Positions 47,061 to 57,864 of a DNA stretch of 64,000 nt are shown here, piece by piece. Location of the stretch: the NCBI GenBank assembly GCA_030686995.1, contig CM060680.1, positions 199,379,322 to 199,443,321 on the forward strand, read 5' to 3'. A program made the translations under genes and the position numbers. Every line of letters begins with the position of its first letter. The stretch's first letter is position 1. This stretch comes from Artemisia argyi (lineage: Eukaryota; Streptophyta; Magnoliopsida; Asterales; Asteraceae). The notes beneath the pieces are model-generated. The model had not been told where the DNA came from. It did no database searches and saw nothing but the letters and a program-made list of their open reading frames with translations.

Positions 47061-48899
47061 TTACGTTGGTCCCCATTGTCTCATTTGACCAAAGTTATTT
47101 GTCCCGAACATGTTTTGTATTTGACTTGGGTGCATATATGGTGGAAACATTCCCCATGGATTGAAGTTCCACATTTGTTGATTATTGTTAAAGTTTCGTC
47201 TATTTTGGTTTACTCTTAGTTGAGGTGTTTTAGGTCTAGGATAAGAATTATTCGGTTTCCTAGGTGGTGGAGTTTTAGATCTTGTTTTAGTTTTGGACGA
47301 TCCTACTTCGGTTTTTAAAGATGGTTTATAAAACGGTTTTATTTCTTCATTACTAGCTAGAGGTATTTTCTTATCATTCATGAGTATATACTTAGGATTA
47401 GATTTTGAAGGTTTTAGTTCCTTGAGTTCACTTTCAAATTTAACATTTTTAACTTCACTTGTTGAGGCTTCGTTTGAGTTAAAACCTATACCTCTTTTAT
47501 CTCCGGATATTCTTTGAATACTTATAATTTTACTAAGCGAGTTACTACTATTTTCAAATTTATCAAGTTTACAAATTTCTTCCTTAAGTTTGTTGTTTTC
47601 ACTTCTAAGCTCTTGACATGATTTACATTCTTCAAAAGTTTCTTTACCTTTTTCAAGTTGATGTATTTTAATTTTTAGTTCAAGTACTTCATTTTCTAAT
47701 TGGTTGTTTATGTATTTTAGTGATTTGTTTTTAGCCATAACTTGTTGTCCTAGTTTGCATAATCTATTGTATTCACTATCAAAATCTTTTTCATCTAATG
47801 ATAGATTTTCATCACTAAAATATTCGGTTTCGGAACGTACCTCACTTGATGTTTTAGCCATGAGACACTTTTCTTCCTTTGTTGTTTCTTTCTCATCTTC
47901 ATCGCTATCACTCCAAGCACCTCCAACAAATGCTCTTTGATTTTGATCTCTTGTCATCATTGGACATTTTCCAATAAAGTGATTCGGATCACCACACTTG
48001 AAACATTTTCTCTCATTCTTGCTATACTTGTCATCATTATTCTTTTGAGATGTTCTCCTTTCATTGTGTGGTTGTCTAACGAATCTTCCTCGCCTTTTGA
48101 AGAATTTCTTGAAATCTCTTACGGCCATGGCATATTCTTCGTCATCGCTTTCGGAAGATGAGCTATCTTCGTTGTTGGATTCCTTTCTAACTTTCAAGGC
48201 GATTGACTTACTTTGCTCTCGTTTCCCTTTAACCATTTCGGAGTCCTTCTTTATTATTGCTTCGTAGACTTTTAAATTACCAATTAATTCATCAAGTTGT
48301 AGCGTTGACAAATTCTTTGATTCTTCAATAGCCGTCACTTTAGCTCGCCATTTTGGGTGAAGAGCTCTAAGAAACTTCCTAACAAAATTCTTACTAGAGA
48401 AATTCTCATCAAGTGCTTTTAAACTTGTGATTATAGTGTTAAATCTAGCAAAAGCATTATCAATTGATTCCTCTTCCGGAATCGTAAATTGCTCATATTG
48501 TTGAACAAGTAGATCTATTTTGTTATCTTTGACTTGATTATTACCTTGGTGGGTTATTAATAAAGAGTTCCAAATTTCTTTTGCGGTTTCACACATAAAG
48601 ATCCTTTCGTACGCTTTACGTGGTAGCGCATTGTAAATAACCATTTTTGCTTCATTATTTTTAGCAAGTTTTCTTTTTAAATCATCATTTTGTTTTTCAA
48701 AAGGTATGATTTCATCTTTATTAGTTTCGGGGTTATTTTGAATAGGTAAAAAATCACCATTGGTAATAACATGCCAAAGATCTAGATCTTTTGATTTCAC
48801 ATAAGTTTCGAATCGATTTTTCCAATATAAAAATCCATCACTTTCAAATAGTGGTGGTCTTTGCATAGACTGCCCTTCTAAATATTTTTCAGATTCCAT
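47061..48899 (-). CDS. Intact Copia-type gag polyprotein of SIRE-like element
   Basis: 612 residues with no break, from ATG 48899. The N-terminal UBN2/capsid-like region has [58 protein letters not shown] and [15 protein letters not shown] zinc knuckle [14 protein letters not shown] lies near residues 296-309 and binds RNA. A long coiled-coil segment follows (near 390-450, [20 protein letters not shown]), then a basic, Pro/Asn-rich tail. Gag builds the cytoplasmic particle and packages RNA. Length and the coiled coil fit SIRE-lineage gag. An open gag in an element lacking pol suggests recent descent or selection for complementation in cis. Confidence 0.9.
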   Translation of the reverse strand: MESEKYLEGQSMQRPPLFESDGFLYWKNRFETYVKSKDLDLWHVITNGDFLPIQNNPETNKDEIIPFEKQNDDLKRKLAKNNEAKMVIYNALPRKAYERIFMCETAKEIWNSLLITHQGNNQVKDNKIDLLVQQYEQFTIPEEESIDNAFARFNTIITSLKALDENFSSKNFVRKFLRALHPKWRAKVTAIEESKNLSTLQLDELIGNLKVYEAIIKKDSEMVKGKREQSKSIALKVRKESNNEDSSSSESDDEEYAMAVRDFKKFFKRRGRFVRQPHNERRTSQKNNDDKYSKNERKCFKCGDPNHFIGKCPMMTRDQNQRAFVGGAWSDSDEDEKETTKEEKCLMAKTSSEVRSETEYFSDENLSLDEKDFDSEYNRLCKLGQQVMAKNKSLKYINNQLENEVLELKIKIHQLEKGKETFEECKSCQELRSENNKLKEEICKLDKFENSSNSLSKIISIQRISGDKRGIGFNSNEASTSEVKNVKFESELKELKPSKSNPKYILMNDKKIPLASNEEIKPFYKPSLKTEVGSSKTKTRSKTPPPRKPNNSYPRPKTPQLRVNQNRRNFNNNQQMWNFNPWGMFPPYMHPSQIQNMFGTNNFGQMRQWGPT

Positions 48900-48950
48900 A
48901 GATCGTTACAAGTTTTAAAATACAATATATTTTAAAAATCTTGCTAGATG

Positions 48951-48966
48951 TGGCTCTGATACCAAT
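48951..48966 (-). other. SIRE-like primer-binding site
   Basis: The minus strand reads ATTGGTATCAGAGCCA directly after the 5' LTR, the usual complement of initiator-Met tRNA used to prime Copia reverse transcription. Confidence 0.9.
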
Positions 48967-50306
48967 TGTGGAAAACTAGAAGGGGGGGGGGGGGGTTGAA
49001 TAGTTTTACGTCCTTTTAAATTTATAAACACAAGTTTGTTTTAAAAACTTCGATTCTAGTTTATGTGAACTTAATACTTGCACTATATGAACAATTGTAT
49101 GATAACTTAACTAACAAAGCTAATATAGTAAAGGTAAATAAATAAGTAATGAGAAGAGTTAGAAAGATCAAACCACAACACAAGGATTTATAGTGGTTCG
49201 GCTACAAGAACACCTTCCTTGTTCCTACTCCACTCCCCGAGTCACCTACTCGAGAGTTTTCTTCACTATGTCAACAAACTCTCTTTTGGCGGAGAAAACC
49301 TTACACACCAATATACACACCACAACAACTTCACAACTTGATCACTACTTCTACACAACTTCTTCACACCAATATACTACACACCAATCTTCTTCACACC
49401 TATCTTCTACACACCAATATTCTACACACCAATCTTCTACACCCCAATCTTCTACGTTACACCAATCTTCACAACTAACCTACTTCACTACTAATCAACT
49501 TCTACTTCCTACACAACTTCTATATCTTCTAAACAATATGTAACAAGCACAACACAATATTCACAAATGAATGTATATATACACTATGCACAACTACTCT
49601 TCAACACTTCTTGAACTTGGTTGTAGAAAGAGTGTTCTTCTTTTGCACTTTGGATGAGAATGGATGATGAGGGATTGAATCACTTGAAACAAGGATTAAT
49701 GTACAAATGATCAAAGGGTTTTAGAGGATGTTTAGAGAGTTATAGATCTGAAAATTTCGTGCAAAAGGTGGGGAAAATTCCAGAATTAAGGTGGTATTTA
49801 TAGGAGAAGAATTCTGACATTTTCTGACAGGGGAGCCTGGCCGATCCCCTTAAATCGTGGCCGGCCCCCTTAATATTAAGGGGACCGCCCCTTATAATTA
49901 AGGGGGCCGCCCAACTGTAACGGCCAGAAAACTTGTCTTTTAGTGGGGAAAGTTTATTTGGTGAAAAACTAACTGATTTTGGTTAAATATTTGAAATCAT
50001 ATATTTAGTATGATTAAAACATTTTTCTTTATTACCAAAAGTGTTTTTCAAAAAAAATATATATAATATGTTTATATATTTAAATAAACTTTGTATTAGT
50101 TAATTATATATCCCTTTGATCATAAGATGTATTAAGCACTTGTTTATCCATACCTTAAGTGATTAAGTTGGATATAGTTATATAAACTAGCTTAATACTT
50201 GTTTACGTAGTAATCTTACGATTGACGAGTTTACATTTTGTGATCGTCAAAATATAGAGATATCGAAAAATATAAATAACGTTTTCATACACTATTTATG
50301 TCAACA
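48967..50306 (-). repeat. SIRE-like 5' LTR
   Basis: 1,340 bp, nearly identical to the 3' LTR. It carries the same motif cluster (49840-49912) and TATA box (about 49795-49802), which would drive the genomic transcript toward gag. Confidence 0.92.
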
Positions 50307-51109
50307 GAATGCTTCTTAACCCAAACTTACCCCACATTCTAAACAAATGATAATTAATCTCTTGAGAGTACATTTTATAGCCTACAAAATAACCACATGC
50401 AGTATGTTCCCATTTTTTACTTCCCTCCATAACAATTTCCTCATCAAATATCACAATCTCAGTCCCATTATCATTAATACTAGTAGGAATATGACACAAC
50501 TTATTATTCATACAGTTCAGGTTACTTTTAGCGACATTAGCATAACTAGTTTTATCCATTTTACTATCACATACAACCTCACAGTCATTAGTACTTGTTT
50601 GAGTATTAGTAGTCATACTTACAGTGCAATCATGCTTTTGCTTGTTCAACTGACTATTCTCCTTACCAAGACTGTTACATTGCATCTTATCTTTGTCACC
50701 TCCCACAGTTCTATCACCAACTTCTCCCACAGGTACCTTATTTGCCCCATTTTCAACATCCACATGTACCTTTTCCAATGCATTACCCTCACATTCACAC
50801 CCAATCTTAGTCATATCCACATCATTATCATCCATAACATTCACCTTAGGTGCACCAGTAACCTTCCCTAATTCCATCTCCTTATCAATCACTTCTCTAC
50901 TAACCCCTGCATCTACACCCCCTCCCAACTTTATCCATCCTTCCTAATTCAACACAATTAACCCTAATCTCAGAACAATCAGCTTCATCAATAGCTTTCA
51001 CATCATTTCTTTTCTTGCTATTCAATTCACATACAGAATCCTTTAATCTATTAGGCAACCGCGTCTTTCTCTTAGATTGTCTACCTTTAGCCGACATAAT
51101 GTCAACCAA
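50307..51109 (-). pseudogene. LINE ORF1, N-terminal part
   Basis: Begins with basic SAKGRQSKRKTRLPNRLKD near 51097, then a frameshift near 50910-50930, then an acidic region and FGLRS at the LTR junction, where the frame continues on the far side (40914 leftward). SYANVAKSN just before the DUF4283 region is typical of plant LINE ORF1. It is broken by the LTR element and the frameshift. Confidence 0.8.
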
Positions 51110-51420
51110 TTGTACTCAATCAATCAATTAACACTAAAGGATATCACCAGAATATAACAGATAATGAAATGATAGAAGAAATTTGAAAAGTAAATTTTAG
51201 CATCAAAATCCCTAATTGGGTTTTATATAAAACCTTGTTAAAATTTGGGGAAAATCACACCACTAGATGGGGAATCGAAAGCTGATTCTATTACACTAAA
51301 CTGATTAGATATTAACGTATAGAATCAAGTGTAATCAAAGGATTTACAAGCTTTTTAATGGTGGAAAATGGTGAGAATGTTTGTTAGAGGAGAGAGAAAA
51401 GAGAGAGAGAGAGAGTCGTG

Positions 51421-52135
51421 TAGTACTTGTGTTTGGGTATGTGTCGATGTGATAAGTTATGTCCACCAGTGGCTTCCTTTTGGCTATGTAACTATTTTTA
51501 TTCGAGATGTGATTATGAAGATTTTACTATTAAAGGAATGATTTGCCCCCACCACTTTTGATCAACTCAAATAAAGGTTAAGAGAATCTATCATAATAGA
51601 CTTAAAGAAACTTTATCCTAAAGGGGCGTTTGATTGGAGATTTTGAAATTCTGGAATTTTAATTTCTAGAAAATTTAAATTCTTGAGAATTTAAAATATC
51701 TTCACATGTTTGATTAACAGAAATTTGTGAATATTTTTTTATATTTTTTAATATAAATTTTATAAATATTCTATCTAAAAGTTTTTAAAAAAAATTATAA
51801 AAAAAGTTTATAAAAAAATTTATAAAAAAAATTTATAAAAAATTTATAAAAAAAGTTTATAAAAATAGTTATAAAAAATTAAAAAAAAATTTATCAAAAA
51901 ATTTTATAAAAAATTTATAAAAAAAAGTTTATAAAAAAATTTATAAAAAAAAAGTTTATTCTGGAAACAAAATAAATGGATTCAAGAATCAAGATCCCTC
52001 TTGGTTATGTAGTACTTATGTTTTTGTATGTGTCTACAATGAGTTTTCTTTTGTATGCATGTCCACCAATGGCCCCCTTGTGACCTTTTGGCTATGTAGC
52101 TAATTTTGTTTGAGATGTGATTATAAAGGTTTTTC
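51421..52135. repeat. Spacer B, fragment 4, with an internal duplicated segment and AT-rich insert
   Basis: TAGTACTTGTGTTTGGGTATGTG near 51421 and TAGTACTTATGTTTTTGTATGTG near 52011 start two related segments of about 120 bp, both running into GGCTATGTA.CTA and GAGATGTGATTAT. Between them, 51619-51960 starts GGGGCGTTTGATTGG, a Harbinger-like MITE start, and continues with many TTTATAAAAAAA repeats; no matching right TIR is seen. Confidence 0.65.
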
Positions 52136-52364
52136 CTGTTAAAGCAAAATGGTTTCTCACCCCTACTTCATATCAACTTCAATATAATTTAAGATAAAGC
52201 CACACATAGATTAACTGAAATAACAAACTAACAATTGCTACATCTCATGCATAGAAATTACTAAACACACTAATGTTAAAGTTGTTGATTAAATTTACAT
52301 ATAACAAATTAGATATCTCATTAGGTGGTTGTCCACGCCTCGCTTATCACTGCTTATGTGGCCT

Positions 52365-53618
52365 TCAACGTCCTCGCTTCACCACCTCCACACACTCATC
52401 CTCACTTTCCATGTCCACACGACCACCATGCTGACATGCTCGCGGCCCTTGAGTCCTCTTAACAGCCTTGGTAGCCGGCTTTTTCTTGGTGACTTTGGCT
52501 AGACATAGCTTATTCTCACTTGTGATGAACTTGAATATACATTCATCACCTTCAGTTAACTTATTGCATCTTTTGAACTCACGCCATCCTGGCGACAAAG
52601 TGTGCCTTTCGGTCCAATATGATTTATCCAGCCGAACACCCATTTCCCATTCTTTTCCTTCTTGATTCTTCATGATTATTGTTCCTTCACTGTCTATTCC
52701 AGGCAAGCCCACAAACATTTTAGGAAGCCGCTAGCAATACCAAAACACACATATGTTAATAGATTATCTCAAAAGGATATTTACTACTGCTTATGTAAAT
52801 TTGCTATAATAATGATTAACAACAACATACTGTTTTTTTAAGAATGGGATATCTTTCTAATAACATTTCGCATATTTAGGATCAAAAATGCAAATTAGTG
52901 TTTGCCCATCATTGTCAAAAGCTATAAAATATAAACAAACACAAATTATTTTTGACAAGTTACCCTTATTTTCTATTTTACCATGTTTTAAAAGCGTTTG
53001 TTATTCCAAATATTTAAGTACTCTTGAGTAAAATAAACCTTCTTTTACGATGAATTATATTTATCATAAATTAACCTTACCAAAACATCGTGTGTCTTAG
53101 TCTTAGGGATAATCACCACAAAGTAAGGGTCATCATGATCAACATCAGGACCTTCATTACAATCACGATCTTCATCTTCAACTTCATCTTCAAGTTTAAC
53201 CACTTGGTTTTTTGGGGGTAAAACTTTTTCACACTCATTTTCAGTGTAAAATGTCACTTTGAAGGTGGAATCATTAAGAAGCCAAAAAACAAGAGTATCT
53301 CCATAGTGCAAATCAACATCTTTTACAACATTCAACCATCCATCAGTAAAAGAGTATCTTTCACCAACTTTTTCAATCTTTAGTCGCCATTTATACACTC
53401 CCTTTGCAGATCGGACTATTGGGTCTTTAGTCCTTTGGTTTCTCAAGTATCTCTTGTAAAAGTCACGTGGTAGTGGCTGCGAAAAAAGAATCATATCATC
53501 GATATATTCACATAAACAACAAACTGCAAACACATAAAACACATTAAGTACGTACCAAGTAAGGACGAGTTGCGTCTATGATAATCTTGAAGAAAGATGG
53601 ATACGTACGAGGAGCCAT
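52365..53618 (-). CDS. B3-domain (REM-type) transcription factor, copy B
   Basis: Three exons: 53556-53618 (63 nt), 53081-53476 (396 nt) and 52365-52730 (366 nt with stop), GT/AG introns in phase 0, giving 274 residues. B3 domain 1 spans exon 1 (MAPRTYPSFFKIIIDATRPY) and exon 2 (PLPRDFYKRYL, VRSAKGVYKWRLKIEKV, YGDTLVFWL). The linker is acidic (LEDEVEDEDRD). B3 domain 2 in exon 3 has RLPKMFVGLPGIDSEG and LSPGWREFKRCNKLTEGDEC. It is a close paralog of copy A; indels between them are multiples of three, suggesting the frame has been maintained. It is nuclear and DNA-binding, with targets unknown. About 13 kb of LINE plus LTR sequence now lies a few hundred bases downstream of its 3' end. Confidence 0.85.
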
Positions 53619-53674
53619 TTTTATTGATTCTTAAACTTTAGTGAAGTATGATATGAAGAAACTGTTTTATGGAG

Positions 53675-54042
53675 ATGTAATATGAGTAAACGGAGATGCC
53701 AGCTCTTACTTAAAACATGAGTGAAATTAAGGATACCTAAATCAACTTGATGGAAACATTTGTACATACATGAATAGACAAGGTACATGCATGTCTATAG
53801 AATTATTGGTTTGATATCTATAATATAATGTCTTAAACTTGCTCTATAGAAAATTTATAGAAAAGTAAAATTGTAAGATTAAAGTCTCTAGAATTTACTT
53901 GAAATGTGTTCAATGAATTAAAAATTACAAGACTTGTTAACATGATAGTATATATCAACCGACGTTATACGTGTTACATGTCTTTAAAGTTGTTTATGTG
54001 ACTATTGTTAGTGATGACCTTTTTTTACACTATTATACTATA
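53675..54042. repeat. 368-bp direct repeat, left copy
   Basis: Nearly identical to 56703-57070 and the same length. It begins ATGTAATATGAG in the upstream region of B3 copy B and ends ATTATACTATA exactly where the Helitron-like CTAG terminus begins. Confidence 0.9.
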
Positions 54043-54325
54043 CTAGTGGTATGAGCCGTCCGATGGACGGGCTAGCGTCATATAAATTTAATAATATTAT
54101 TACTTATTAGGTCACATTTAAGTTTAAAGTTACATATTTATTTTGTTAATGATAAACATATTGTTTTAAAATTGTCTAATTGCATATTAGCATTGTAAAA
54201 TTTTAACCATAGAACTTAAACTGATAAAAACAATAAATAAAATTAAAACATGATTAAGACATTAAGTTTTTAATATTGGAAGCATTACTAATATGTAAAA
54301 CTCAAACAAAACCATTCTAAAGATA

Positions 54326-54785
54326 CTAAAAATGAAATTTTGGAGATGACTCCGGAGACCATCTTAGATGTAGATTGTGATAGTCAAAGTTCTCAATATC
54401 GTTGGTCTCAACATCACTCTCTTCAATGTTGGAATGGTCACTAAAATAATCCATAGTTGGCATCGAAGCAATCTGTTTTCCATGGTCTTTAGCGAGTTCA
54501 CACTTTGTTTTTTTTAGCATGTTCTATTTCTTCAACATATTTTTGTTCTTTAGCCTCTTTTTGTTCAACACCAAACCATAACATCTCAACTTCATAGTAA
54601 GACTCATTTGGTTCCCACAAATCTTCTTGCGTAACTTTCTTTTGATTTTCATCTTTAACAACTGTATTGGAAATGAAAAAAAATAACAAAAAGAAAAAGT
54701 GAAATGGAATTGCAGCATGTTTCATTATTTTTGAAGGGTAAAAGAGTATCAACACCTTATGCAATCTCAATGCCTTATGCAACAC
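54326..54785 (-). pseudogene. Unrecognised coding-like fragments inside the Helitron-like element
   Basis: Two minus-strand frames read DLWEPNESYYEVEMLWFGVE, VEEIEHAKKNK and, after a shift in a run of A, CELAKDHGKQIASMPTMDYF with an acidic tail (SDHSNIEESDVETNDIE). The amino-acid composition looks coding, and the two frames join across an A-rich homopolymer near 54512-54520. I do not recognise the family. They are probably another captured exon. Confidence 0.35.
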
Positions 54786-55975
54786 CTATAAGTCCATTTT
54801 CTATGACATTACAAGCTTAACCAGTTTGTAAATAAGCTCTTGACCATGTTTGAGGATTCTGGTTTAAATATTATATGCACCGAACCCTTTTTGACATGTT
54901 GCCTGACTCGCTCATTCTACCACACAAGTCATGCCGGCTCTTCACACTCTCAACCCGCATCACTAAACACAAGTTATCCGTAAATTACAATACAATGATT
55001 ACCATTCACTCATATCTAATCTTCGTGTTGTCATCCACTTATAAAAAAGTTGCTATTAATTAGGCAATCAATCATTTTAGCTTTTCAAATATGACACTAT
55101 TGTAAAAGTTTCTGTATAGTTGATTTAGAGACAATGGTTAGCTAGTCTAGGTTATATAGAATAAGCCCAAAATATATAATTTACTACAACTTTAATCATC
55201 TACTTAAAACCAAACAAAATTAACAAATTAAGAATGTGTATTAGACTCAAACAATGAAGACTGTCATTGGCGTTGCATTTTATTTTTCATCAAATAAACA
55301 ATGCTTGGGTATATAAAAATTTATATCAGAACCCTATGGGTGATTGAAGAAGCTAAAATAAGTTATGTAAATTTCGAGTTTGTAAATTTGGACTCTTTTT
55401 GGATGAATGGAGTACTAATATCATGTAACTCTCACGTACTCATTTAAAATAGCATGTATATTATATTTGACTGGTATTCAAAATAAGTCATGCCTCAGTT
55501 ACCACCTTCTAACATATCACGGTCTGTAAATAGCTATCAAAATTCATATATGCATTTGGAGTAGATAGATATGCTAAAAAAAGAGAAAAGTATGCATACA
55601 TCCATTCAAAACCGTATCAGCATACTGATCTTTTAATGATTGGATTAAAATTTCATCCCTTCTGATGTGTTTCCTAAAGCGATAATTGAGATTGGTGACA
55701 TTTTAACTAATAATATGGACAACGAATAAGCAAGTTTAATCTGCTTACTGTAAATGTTTATTATCTATAAGAATAAGCCGAAAACATTTTATCCTAACAT
55801 TCACACAACGTAAAAAAATAAGCAGAAAAGAAACTACATAGGTAATCCTAAGTATATTTTTGTGTTAAAATTGTACTGAAGTACTACTAAGCAATATATG
55901 TCAAATGAAAACATTATCATCGAGTAAATAATCAGAACATGATCAACGTAAAATTCTAGTGACCAGAAGTAGATA

Positions 55976-56660
55976 CACCAACCTTGGTTTGCTGATGGGC
56001 CGAATACTTGATCTACATCCTTTTCCTACTTTGCAGGGGTATTAATAGTTATTGTTCCTTCTTCAATGTTCTCCACTACACTTTGAAAGTCCAATCATCC
56101 TCCACTACACTTTGAAAGTCCAATCATCCTAGTCGCACCCGGCAATAAACTCTGATATTTCCTTTAAGATCTTGGACTTGATTATATAGCTTCTGGTTTT
56201 CCTCAAGGACTCTGATATCTAGAAGTAGTACTCGCTAGACCATGAACATTCATACGCATACCTATAACAATATCCACATCGAGGTTTAAAAATGTAGATG
56301 AAAACACATTATTTTTTACATTTAAGTGAAGATCAATAGTCTACCGAGATTCTAAAGCTCATCGTGGAATTTCCTTAGCATGAATTGCATACCAGCTTTT
56401 GCGGTTGAGAGTGTTTGTTTAATCTCCTGTGGGACAAGATCAACATAAGATGTTAAGAATGAATCAAATTTTTGAAAAACTGAGCAATTTGATTCAAAGT
56501 AAATCATACCTTGAAATTTTTTTCTTGCAACTCAAACGCCCGTTTGATATTTCAAATTTGTTCTTTTCTTTCCTTTGTCAGAAATGATGTTCTTATTGAA
56601 GTTCTGACCTTTCTCAATAATTGCAATTTTTTGTCTTCCGCTTTGAATTTTATAGGATCT
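55976..56660 (-). pseudogene. Captured kinesin-14 gene fragment
   Basis: Three exon-like blocks with GT/AG borders. Block 1 (56510-56660) ends FELQEKNFK. Block 2 (56345-56426) reads EIKQTLSTAKAGMQFMLRKF. Block 3 (about 55976-56215) reads EENQKLYNQVQDLKGNIRVY and then CRVR, the neck and first motor strand of plant kinesin-14, followed after a shift by VVENIEEGTITINTPAK and VFGPSANQ. The P-loop and rest of the motor are missing. Stops and a 29-bp tandem duplication (CACTTTGAAAGTCCAATCATC type, about 56062-56120) break the frame. Kinesin-14 is a minus-end-directed microtubule motor; this piece cannot work as one. Confidence 0.78.
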
Positions 56661-56702
56661 TGGTCAAAAAAGTAAAAAAGGATTTCTACATTGCTACACC
56701 TT

Positions 56703-57070
56703 ATGTAATATGAGTAAACGGAGATGCCAGCTCTTACTTAAAACATGAGTGAAATTAAGGATACCTAAATCAACTTGATGGAAACATTTGTACATACATG
56801 AATAGACAAGGTACATGCATGTCTATAGAATTATTGGTTTGATATCTATAATATAATGTCTTAAACTTGCTCTATAGAAAATTTATAGAAAAGTAAAATT
56901 ATAAGATTTCAGTCTCTAGAATTTATTTGAAATGTGTTCAACGAATTAAAAATTACAAGACTTGTTAACATGATGGTATATATCAACCGACGTTATACGT
57001 GTTACATGTCTTTAAAGTTGTTTATGTGACTATTGTTAGTGATGACCTTTTTTTACACTATTATACTATA
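56703..57070. repeat. 368-bp direct repeat, right copy
   Basis: Same length as 53675-54042 with only a handful of substitutions (about 98 percent identity by eye). It continues into TTTGTCATAACTAC, likely the original flank. Confidence 0.9.
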
Positions 57071-57788
57071 TTTGTCATAACTACTAAGTACTAACTAGCC
57101 TTCTTAAATGATCTTTGTGTTGTTTGTTATTTAAAGTGTTTTAAACAGCTCCACACACTTTAACATTATATGTCCAGGTTAAAGTTTAACTCATTTGTAT
57201 TTCAACTGTAATTACATTTGACAATACACTTTACAAACCTACGAACTGTACGTGGATAATTCAAAAAAATATTCACATTCAAAGTTTTCATATCTTAAAA
57301 AAGTAAACCAGCTAAGATGATGGTGAGAAATTTCATATATAGTAAATTGTAGTAAAGTTTAACTAAAGTTAGGTATATGAAAGATAAAAGAAATAATTGA
57401 GTAAGTATGTTATTTTTTACTGTGAATATATGTTTAACATTTAATAAATACATTATTGTGGGTTCTATTTATCACATGCTAGAGAAGTAGTGTGCCCCTA
57501 CATGTATAACTCAAAATAGAAATAGTTTCTAAATAGCGGAAAGAAATAAAAATTATAAAGCACCAAGCGAGATATTTATTGAGATTTATAAATACCTTTC
57601 CATTTATATCTAAAGGTTCTCTTGACATAAAAAATCAGTTAGCTACAACTGTATCAATGTGAGTGAGACTTTCACATTGGAGCTGCTATAAAATACGAGG
57701 TGAAGTGTTGAAGCCATAAATTTATTTTAAAGTGTTTGAATGTTTGGCATTAAATTCCTTTTTTTCAGAGAGAGAGAGAGAAAAAAAA

Positions 57789-57790
<2 letters not shown>

Positions 57791-57843
<53 letters not shown>

Positions 57844-57864
57844 GTAAAAGCTATGTAATCTTTA

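Larger units (their letters stand above)
40915..50306 (-). mobile_element. SIRE-like (Copia) LTR element without pol, 9.4 kb
   Basis: LTRs (40915-42251 and 48967-50306) start TGTGGAAAACTAGAAGG and end TATGTCAACA. The target duplication GAATG (40910-40914 and 50307-50311) is perfect. On the minus strand the order is LTR, tRNA-Met primer site, gag, about 1.9 kb without ORFs, envelope-like ORF, proline-rich ORF, polypurine tract, LTR. Gag type and the extra 3' ORFs place it with SIRE/Maximus Copia elements. Protease, integrase, reverse transcriptase and RNase H are absent, so it must be mobilised in trans. LTRs differ at about ten positions in 1.34 kb plus small length changes, indicating a recent insertion. 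Confidence 0.92.
35551..51415 (-). mobile_element. LINE (L1-type) with intact 5' end, split by an LTR element
   Basis: The element is bounded by perfect 13-bp TCGTGTAGTACTT at 35538-35550 and 51416-51428. The T run at 35551-35556 is the poly(A) tail on the minus strand, and the 5' end (51415) starts with a CT-rich stretch. Without the LTR element and its duplicated GAATG, the LINE is about 6.47 kb, a normal full length. ORF1 (DUF4283, zinc knuckle) lies at 50307-51109 plus 40161-40914, and ORF2 (endonuclease, reverse transcriptase, zf-RVT) at 36377-39968. Both ORFs have stops or frameshifts, so it is now immobile. Confidence 0.92.
54043..56702 (-). mobile_element. Helitron-like element with captured gene pieces, 2.66 kb
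   Basis: The left edge, on the minus strand, ends with a hairpin (CCGTCC at about 54058-54063 and GGACGG at about 54067-54072), about 8-10 bases, then CTAG at 54043-54046 followed by T, the Helitron 3' signature. The right edge at 56702 lacks a typical TC start, so the 5' end is truncated or not recognised. It contains a kinesin fragment (55976-56660) with intron structure kept, which fits DNA-level capture rather than retroposition. There is no Rep/helicase. The other short ORFs (54326-54785) are not recognised. Confidence 0.62.

Noticed and set aside
51619..51960. Harbinger-type MITE starting GGGGCGTTTGATTGG
   Set aside because: No matching right end; the rest is low-complexity TTTATAAAA sequence.
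53675..57070. 368-bp direct repeats read as LTRs
   Set aside because: They do not start TG and end CA, have no primer-binding site or polypurine tract next to them, and no target duplication outside.
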